A stretch of DNA of 18,144 nt from Candidatus Gastranaerophilales bacterium (GTDB taxonomy: Bacteria; Cyanobacteriota; Vampirovibrionia; Gastranaerophilales; Gastranaerophilaceae). A program made the position numbers and the translations under genes. The notes beneath the pieces are model-generated. The model had not been told where the DNA came from, made no database searches, and was given only the letters and a program-made list of their open reading frames with translations. Location of the stretch: assembly GCA_947630355.1 (NCBI GenBank), contig CANRHJ010000016.1:1-18144 (forward strand), given 5' to 3'. This document shows positions 14,021 to 18,144 of this stretch, in pieces (positions within the stretch are counted from its first letter, which is position 1; each line of letters opens with the position of its first letter).

Positions 14021-14765
14021 AGGACTTTTCAAACTTTCCCCTGCTCTTGCAATTAAATATTTCAAGAACAAGAAAAATGTCAGTTCTTGGGATTGGTACG
14101 ATATATGGCAAGATTCTCATAAAAAAGCCTTTACTGTTGCAAAAGCTATGAATAAACATGTTCTTGAAGATATTAGAACTTCGCTTGAAAAATCTCTTGA
14201 ACAGGGAAAAACCTTTGAACAATTTAAAAAAGACTTGAAACCTACGCTGCAAAAACGCGGCTGGTGGGGTGAAATGATAGTCGTTGATAAAGAAGGTCAA
14301 GCAGAGAAAGTTCAACTCGGTTCTAATTATCGTCTGAAAACTATTTACAGGGTAAATATGCAAACTGCTTATCAAACAGGAAGATATAAAACCCAAATTG
14401 ATAATGCAGATAATAGGCCATATTGGGAATATGTTGCTGTTATGGATTCATCAACAAGACCTGAACACGCTATGCTTAACGGTTTAGTGTTCAGGTATGA
14501 TGATCCTTTTTGGAAAGCATTTTATCCCCCTAACGGGTGGAATTGCAGATGTAGAGTTAATGCACTTTCGCAATATAATCTCGATTCTAAAAATTTAAGT
14601 TCTGATATTTCTGACGGCAGAATTTCGGAAGAATACAGACTTGTCTCAAAGAAAACAGGGGAAATGAAACCTGTCAGCGTTTATACGGACCCCTTAACAG
14701 GAAAAAGAATTGCCCCTGATGTCGGCTGGTCTCATAATCCGGCAAGTGCATTAGTTGAAGAATAA
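14007..14765 (+). CDS. F: Minor head protein, Mu F-like
   Basis: A 252-residue protein of the Mu F / SPP1 gp7 head morphogenesis family. Residues about 110-180 show YRVNMQTAYQTGRYKT, EYVAVMDSSTRPEHAMLNGL and the family mark YPPNGWNCRCRV (about 173-184). The C-terminus ends VGWSHNPASA, also common. These minor capsid proteins bind the portal and help initiate head assembly. The start overlaps the methyltransferase end and has AGAGGAAG upstream. Its length is shorter than Mu F itself (over 400 residues) but usual for many relatives. Confidence 0.92.
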   Translation: MPNLKGLFKLSPALAIKYFKNKKNVSSWDWYDIWQDSHKKAFTVAKAMNKHVLEDIRTSLEKSLEQGKTFEQFKKDLKPTLQKRGWWGEMIVVDKEGQAEKVQLGSNYRLKTIYRVNMQTAYQTGRYKTQIDNADNRPYWEYVAVMDSSTRPEHAMLNGLVFRYDDPFWKAFYPPNGWNCRCRVNALSQYNLDSKNLSSDISDGRISEEYRLVSKKTGEMKPVSVYTDPLTGKRIAPDVGWSHNPASALVEE

Positions 14766-14794
14766 ACAGGGTTTAAATACTATTTAAGCCCTGT
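14766..14794 (+). terminator. Hairpin between Mu F and the Dam-type methyltransferase
   Basis: ACAGGGTTTAAAT-ACT-ATTTAAGCCCTGT forms a 13-bp stem with one G-T wobble and a 3-base loop, followed by TTGAAT. The T-run is short, so this may be a partial terminator or an attenuator that lowers expression of the genes after it. It begins at the base right after the F stop. Confidence 0.6.
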
Positions 14795-14812
14795 TTGAAT
14801 AAGGAATAATTT

Positions 14813-15628
14813 ATGCCTAAAAAATACAATTCAAAAGGTTTTATAAGGTGGATAGGCGGCAAAAGGTTATTAAGAAAAACAATTGCCCCTTTAATTCCTG
14901 ATAATATTCAGAGCTATATTGAGCCCTTTGGTGGTGCTGCTTGGGTTATGTTTTACAAAGAAAAATGGGCTGATTTAGAAGTTTATAACGATTTAGACGG
15001 CAGACTTGTAAACCTTTTTAGAATCGTAAAATATCACCCACAGGCATTTAAAGACGAATTAAAATATTTACTCGGTTCAAGAGAAATCTTTTTTCAGTTT
15101 ATGAATGGAACTTTTATAACTGATATTCAAAAAGCAGCACAATTTTATTTTATTGTTACTCGTTCTTTTGCCGGAAAGTGTGAAGCAATTGGACTTACAA
15201 AAAAATATCAAGGCGGCATTTGCAGGTCTCAAAAAAATTCTGTTGAAAAAATAGACGATATTCATTCAAGGCTTGATAAAGTCGTTATTGAGAATTTAGA
15301 TTTTGAAGAACTTATTAAATATTACGATTTTGAGAACGCATTTTTCTATTGTGATCCGCCATATTCACAAGGTTATAAATACGGAATACAAAAACAGAAA
15401 TTTGAACACGAAAGACTTTTTAATGTTCTGAAAAACATAAAAGGTCGTTTTTTACTTTCATATAATGACAGCCCTGAAATAAGAGAATTATACAAAGATT
15501 TCAATATTATTGAAATTGAAAGACTTAATTCTATGAATAATAAAACGCTTGGCGGTCATATTAAAGAAATTTATAAAGAATTACTTATTGCAAATTACCC
15601 TATTGAATTATGTCAGAAAAACCAATAG
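14813..15628 (+). CDS. Adenine-N6 DNA methyltransferase, D12 class (Dam-like)
   Basis: A 271-residue enzyme. Motifs: FIRWIGGKRLL (10-20) for cofactor binding, IEPFGGAAWVMF (36-47), catalytic DPPYS (181-185), then FLLSYND. This order (FxGxK first, DPPY last) is the D12/alpha class, as in Dam and DpnM; many members methylate GATC, but the site is not readable here. AAGGA lies about 8 bases before the ATG, after the hairpin. It overlaps Mu G by 19 bases. It has no restriction partner in view. Likely role: protecting phage DNA, or regulation by methylation. Confidence 0.93.
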   Translation: MPKKYNSKGFIRWIGGKRLLRKTIAPLIPDNIQSYIEPFGGAAWVMFYKEKWADLEVYNDLDGRLVNLFRIVKYHPQAFKDELKYLLGSREIFFQFMNGTFITDIQKAAQFYFIVTRSFAGKCEAIGLTKKYQGGICRSQKNSVEKIDDIHSRLDKVVIENLDFEELIKYYDFENAFFYCDPPYSQGYKYGIQKQKFEHERLFNVLKNIKGRFLLSYNDSPEIRELYKDFNIIEIERLNSMNNKTLGGHIKEIYKELLIANYPIELCQKNQ

Positions 15629-16065
15629 AAATTGAATTTGATAACACAGAAATAAATAATAAACTACTTGAACTTGCAAAAAGCTGTGAAAACCTCAGAC
15701 CGTTTATGAAAAATGCAGCAGGAATTCTCTCTTATGCAGTAGAAGAAAATTTTAAGAATGAAGGGCGGCCTGAAAAATGGGTTGATTTATCGGAATCAAC
15801 AAAAAAGCAAAGGCAAAAAATCGGAAAGTGGCCCGGACAAATTCTTCAAGTTACAACCCAACTTGCCCTGTCAGTTAATACTTTTTATGATGATGATTCC
15901 GCTGTTATCGGTTCTAATCTTGCTTATGCTGCAATACATCAATTGGGCGGAAAAGCCGGAAAGAATAGAAAAGTTAATATTCCGGCAAGACCATATTTGA
16001 AATTAACAGAGGATAATTTGAAGGAAATTCTACTTGCTGCCGAACAGTTTTTAAAGCAGTCTTGA
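15610..16065 (+). CDS. G: Virion morphogenesis / tail completion protein, Mu G-like (P2 S family)
   Basis: A 151-residue protein starting MSEKPIEIEFDNTEINNKLL. Its core matches the Phage_tail_S / Mu G pattern: NEGRPEKWVDLSESTKKQRQ (about 50-69), GQILQVTTQLALSVN, YAAIHQLGGKAG and IPARPYLKLT (about 125-134). These proteins act in late virion assembly. It overlaps the end of the Dam-like gene. It ends with TGA and is followed by a TAG seven codons later, so UGA works as a stop here. It is the last clear structural gene on the right. Confidence 0.9.
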   Translation: MSEKPIEIEFDNTEINNKLLELAKSCENLRPFMKNAAGILSYAVEENFKNEGRPEKWVDLSESTKKQRQKIGKWPGQILQVTTQLALSVNTFYDDDSAVIGSNLAYAAIHQLGGKAGKNRKVNIPARPYLKLTEDNLKEILLAAEQFLKQS

Positions 16066-16110
16066 TTGCTTGAAAATAGTAATGTGTAGCAAATAGAAAG
16101 GAGCGAAAAT

Positions 16111-16215
16111 ATGACTACCGTAGAATCAATTAAAAACAAAAAAGATGTCGAGCATGTCGAAAGATATATTGAAACACAGAGATTACACTTTTACCAATGG
16201 CATCGATTGAAATAG
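16111..16215 (+). pseudogene. 34-codon frame, possible N-terminal remnant of a tyrosine integrase
   Basis: A strong ribosome site (AAAGGAG, about 7 bases before the ATG) precedes a frame starting MTTVESIKNKKDVEHVERYI. This resembles the first residues of a class of short tyrosine recombinases (pattern VEPI(R/K)(N/D)K..I...YL...RDY.LF). The next frame (+1) reads HRDYTFTNGID before a stop, which would continue that pattern, hinting at a frameshift and truncation. The rest of an integrase (R..HxxR..Y box) is absent. It may equally be a real small gene of unknown role. Confidence 0.35.
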
Positions 16216-16475
16216 CCTTAGACATTCAATCAAAAATACTCTTGGATTATGAAAAAGCAGGAATATTAAATTCTGAAATCAAAGAGGATAATTCAAGATA
16301 TTACAGCCTCGGTGATTTAGAAAGAGCGAGAATTGCAACAATCCTAACTAAAAACAAAATAATAAAACTGCAAGGAGTAAAAGTTCTGCTCTCGATTTTA
16401 TCTAAAACCAACATTAAACCTAAAGACCATTCCGGCTACATTCAAAGCATTTTAAAACTGCAAAACAATGGTTAA
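16197..16475 (+). CDS. MerR-type helix-turn-helix protein (start uncertain)
   Basis: Ninety-two residues from the ATG at 16197. Residues 1-70 follow the MerR/HspR DNA-binding pattern: LDYEKAGILNSEIKEDNSRY then YSLGDLERARIATILTKNKI and IKLQGVKVLLSIL. The open frame goes about 10 codons further upstream (ITLLP before the Met) to a TGA, without another ATG, so the N-terminal helix is short or the start is non-standard. No ribosome site is placed correctly for 16197. The C-terminal effector part is minimal. It overlaps the preceding 34-codon frame. It may be a phage or host regulator, or the downstream part of a frame-disrupted gene. Confidence 0.55.
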   Translation: MASIEIALDIQSKILLDYEKAGILNSEIKEDNSRYYSLGDLERARIATILTKNKIIKLQGVKVLLSILSKTNIKPKDHSGYIQSILKLQNNG

Positions 16476-16488
16476 TCAAGATACTATT

Positions 16489-16512
16489 ATGCCCCTGTTA
16501 TTTTAGGGGCAT
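16489..16512 (+). terminator. Rho-independent-type terminator after the MerR-like gene
   Basis: ATGCCCCT-GTTATTTT-AGGGGCAT is a perfect 8-bp stem with an 8-base loop, followed by TTATTT. It ends the rightward transcription unit and, read the other way, could also stop transcripts coming from the truncated hsdR gene. Confidence 0.75.
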
Positions 16513-16546
16513 TTATTTAATTAACTATTTTTTACTGATAGATATT

Positions 16547-16574
16547 TTGACAACCTAAATACTACAAATAATAG
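16547..16574 (+). promoter_or_regulatory. Weak candidate promoter near the element edge
   Basis: TTGACA (16547-16552), 16-bp spacer, TAATAG (16569-16574). The -35 is perfect, the -10 only partial. It would read rightward into the antisense strand of the truncated hsdR. The rest of 16513-16584 is AT-rich without a gene; in such sequence chance matches are common. Confidence 0.25.
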
Positions 16575-16584
16575 CATTATCATA

Positions 16585-18048
16585 TTATAAAAATTGTATG
16601 ATTTTAAGTTTAGATTCATCAAGATAAACTTTTGATGCACGACCTTCATATACAATTTTAACTGTAATTTGGTCTTCAACCGCTTCTGTCATTGTGTATC
16701 TGTCAATAATATCGCCAAATACATCAAGAGTTGCATCGATTGGTGTTCCTGTAAAGCCGACATAAGTCGCATTTGGAAGTGAATCGTGCAGATATTTTGC
16801 AAAGCCGTATTTCTTTTCTGCTTTTTCTTCAGACATTACAATTCTCTGTTCTAAGTTTGTCTGAGAACGGTGAGCTTCATCAGAAATACAAATGATATTT
16901 TGACGATTACTTAAAAGATTTATATCTTCAGAGAATTTTTGAATGGTAGTTAAATAAACTCCGCCGCTTTCTCTGCCTTCAAGATGTGTTTTTAAATCCT
17001 CTCTTGATTTAACCTGCACAATAGTTTCATCGCCAATATACTTTGTCGCACATAAGAATTGTTCTGATATTTGATCGTCTAAATCAGTTCTATCTGTAAT
17101 TAGAATTATTGTAGGACTTGCAAGAGTTTTATCTCTCATAAGTAATCTTGATAGGAATAACATCGTGAGAGATTTGCCGCATCCTGTCGTTCCCCAATAT
17201 GTACCACCTTTACCATCGCCGTTCGGTTTGATATGAAGTTTAATATTATCTAATAACTTGCGTGAAGCGTAATACTGCGGATACCTGCAAACAATTTTCA
17301 AACTGTTTGTTGATTTATCCGGGAAATAAACAAAGTTATGAATTACATCAAGCAAAGTCTCTTTATTAAACAAGCCTTCAATCATTGTTTCTAATGAATC
17401 AATGCCGTCAGCTTCTTCACCCATGAATTCTGTTGTTCTCCAAGAATAGAAAAATTCATATTTGGCAAAAATAGAACCGCATTTATTATTTACACCGTCA
17501 GAAATCACACAAAAAGCATTATATTTAAATAATTCAGGAATATCTCTTGTGTATCTGATTGTTATTTGTTCAAATGCATCTTTAATTGTCGTGTTTTCTT
17601 TAACAGCACTTTTGAATTCAAATACTACTAACGGCAGACCGTTTATATAAATAATTGCATCAGGTATTCTTTTTTCAGTTCCCTGAATTTCTAACTGATT
17701 TACAACTTTGATTATGTTCTTTTCAGGGTTCTCATAATCAATAAAATTAATGTATAAATCCTGTTTTGTTTTATCTTCTCTTTTAATAATCAAACCTTCC
17801 ATAATAAGGTTCATTATTTCTTTGTTGGAAGAATATAAATCAGCATTAGTATAATTATCAAATCTGCGTAATAAGGAATTAACTTCAAAGTCTGTTAAAT
17901 CATAGTTCAACATCATAAAGTTTCTAAAATCATCACGAAGCAATACATCAGGCAATTCTTTATGAATATCATCGCCTTTGACATATTCATAATTTTGATT
18001 TCTTAAATTTTCGATTATTGCTGATTCTAATGATGCTTCGTTAAACAT
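16585..18048 (-). pseudogene. hsdR: Type I restriction enzyme R subunit, N-terminal half only
   Basis: A 487-residue frame against the usual 900-1050 for HsdR. The nuclease is present (PD-ExK: Asp130 in IPDAI, Glu144 and Lys146 in VFEFKS). The first motor domain is present: Walker A GTTGCGKS (286-293), DEAH (390-393) and TGTP (433-436). Similarity runs through IVYEGRASKVYLDESKLKII, where relatives go on with EDYY-like sequence. Here it ends QFL and a stop, so the second motor domain and C-terminal part are gone. Without them no ATP-driven cleavage is expected. The ATG has AAGGA about 8 bases upstream. The break at about 16595-16600 is probably an insertion or deletion junction with the phage. 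Confidence 0.88.
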
Positions 18049-18065
18049 TTTCGATTCCTTTTTGA

Positions 18066-18144
18066 TTAAATAAATGATAATTTAGCGGTTGAACTATCAC
18101 TATTTTCTAACATTAATTTCGGGAGCAGAGTATCTTTAAGATTA
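18066..18144 (-). CDS. hsdS: Type I specificity subunit, C-terminal end
   Basis: The last 25 codons of a leftward gene entering from the window edge. The translation NLKDTLLPKLMLENSDSSTA ends KLSFI. The stretch (R/K)DTLLPKLM is a hallmark of HsdS C-termini (the conserved helix after the second target recognition domain). It ends with TAA at 18068-18066, 17 bases before the hsdR ATG, so the operon order is S then R. The rest, with the DNA recognition domains, and any hsdM lie outside the window. Confidence 0.75.
   Translation of the reverse strand, partial: NLKDTLLPKLMLENSDSSTAKLSFI

Noticed and set aside
14007..14396. A 146-codon minus-strand frame over Mu F
   Set aside because: Antisense shadow of a well-supported head protein, without a ribosome site.
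16585..16600. Exact attachment or transposon end at the hsdR break
   Set aside because: No repeat partner is in the window and no clear TG...CA type end can be fixed, so only an approximate junction is stated.
1..18144. tRNA, rRNA, CRISPR arrays, insertion sequences
   Set aside because: I saw no cloverleaf-like sequence, no regularly spaced repeats, and no transposase; repeats found are single pairs.

Overview
The window is AT-rich, uses the standard genetic code as far as I can see, and holds most of the virion-structure region of a contractile-tailed (Mu/P2-like myovirus) prophage. At its right edge it abuts a truncated bacterial type I restriction operon. Family content (Mu I-type protease, Mu gp29/DUF935 portal, Mu F, Mu G, gp36, gp37, P2-like U/X/D tail proteins) identifies the phage type. 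The host cannot be named from this stretch; low GC, GAA/AAA-rich codon use and AAGGAG/AGAGGA ribosome sites suit an AT-rich anaerobe-type bacterium, but that is only a guess.

Layout. Minus strand, read leftward from about 5981: a one-membrane-segment protein, a coiled-coil protein, small and large terminase, the tail assembly chaperone with a -1 frameshift extension, tape measure, gpU, gpX, and the start of gpD at the window edge. Plus strand, from 6202 rightward: protease/scaffold I, major capsid, two small head proteins, gp36, gp37, tail sheath, a 58-residue Cys-rich protein, tail tube, portal, a cytosine-C5 methyltransferase, Mu F head protein, a Dam-type adenine methyltransferase, and Mu G. 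The two operons diverge from a 220-bp region (5982-6201) built as a mirror image: two identical candidate promoters (TTGTAA-18 bp-TAAACT) facing outward, each preceded by a copy of TTGCATnnTTCATTTGTAA. A single regulator probably switches on both arms together.

Right edge. After Mu G come a 34-codon reading frame, a MerR-type HTH frame and a strong hairpin terminator. Then, on the minus strand, come the N-terminal half of HsdR and the last codons of an HsdS-like specificity subunit. HsdR loses homology about 10 bases before its stop, so the phage (or another element) appears to have broken the host restriction gene.

Main points. (1) The gene order is what one gets by inverting the central segment (terminase to tail tube, carrying the mirror promoter) of a more usual order. 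(2) The large terminase is interrupted by an in-frame UGA exactly where relatives carry a conserved Gly; 52 further codons follow, including the HADRFW nuclease motif. (3) A canonical A AAA AAG slippery site links the chaperone to a 70-codon frame with no start codon of its own. (4) Two DNA methyltransferases sit inside the head operon, and GATC looks rare by hand count. The UGA and the possible loss of an integrase suggest that this prophage may be partly decayed.
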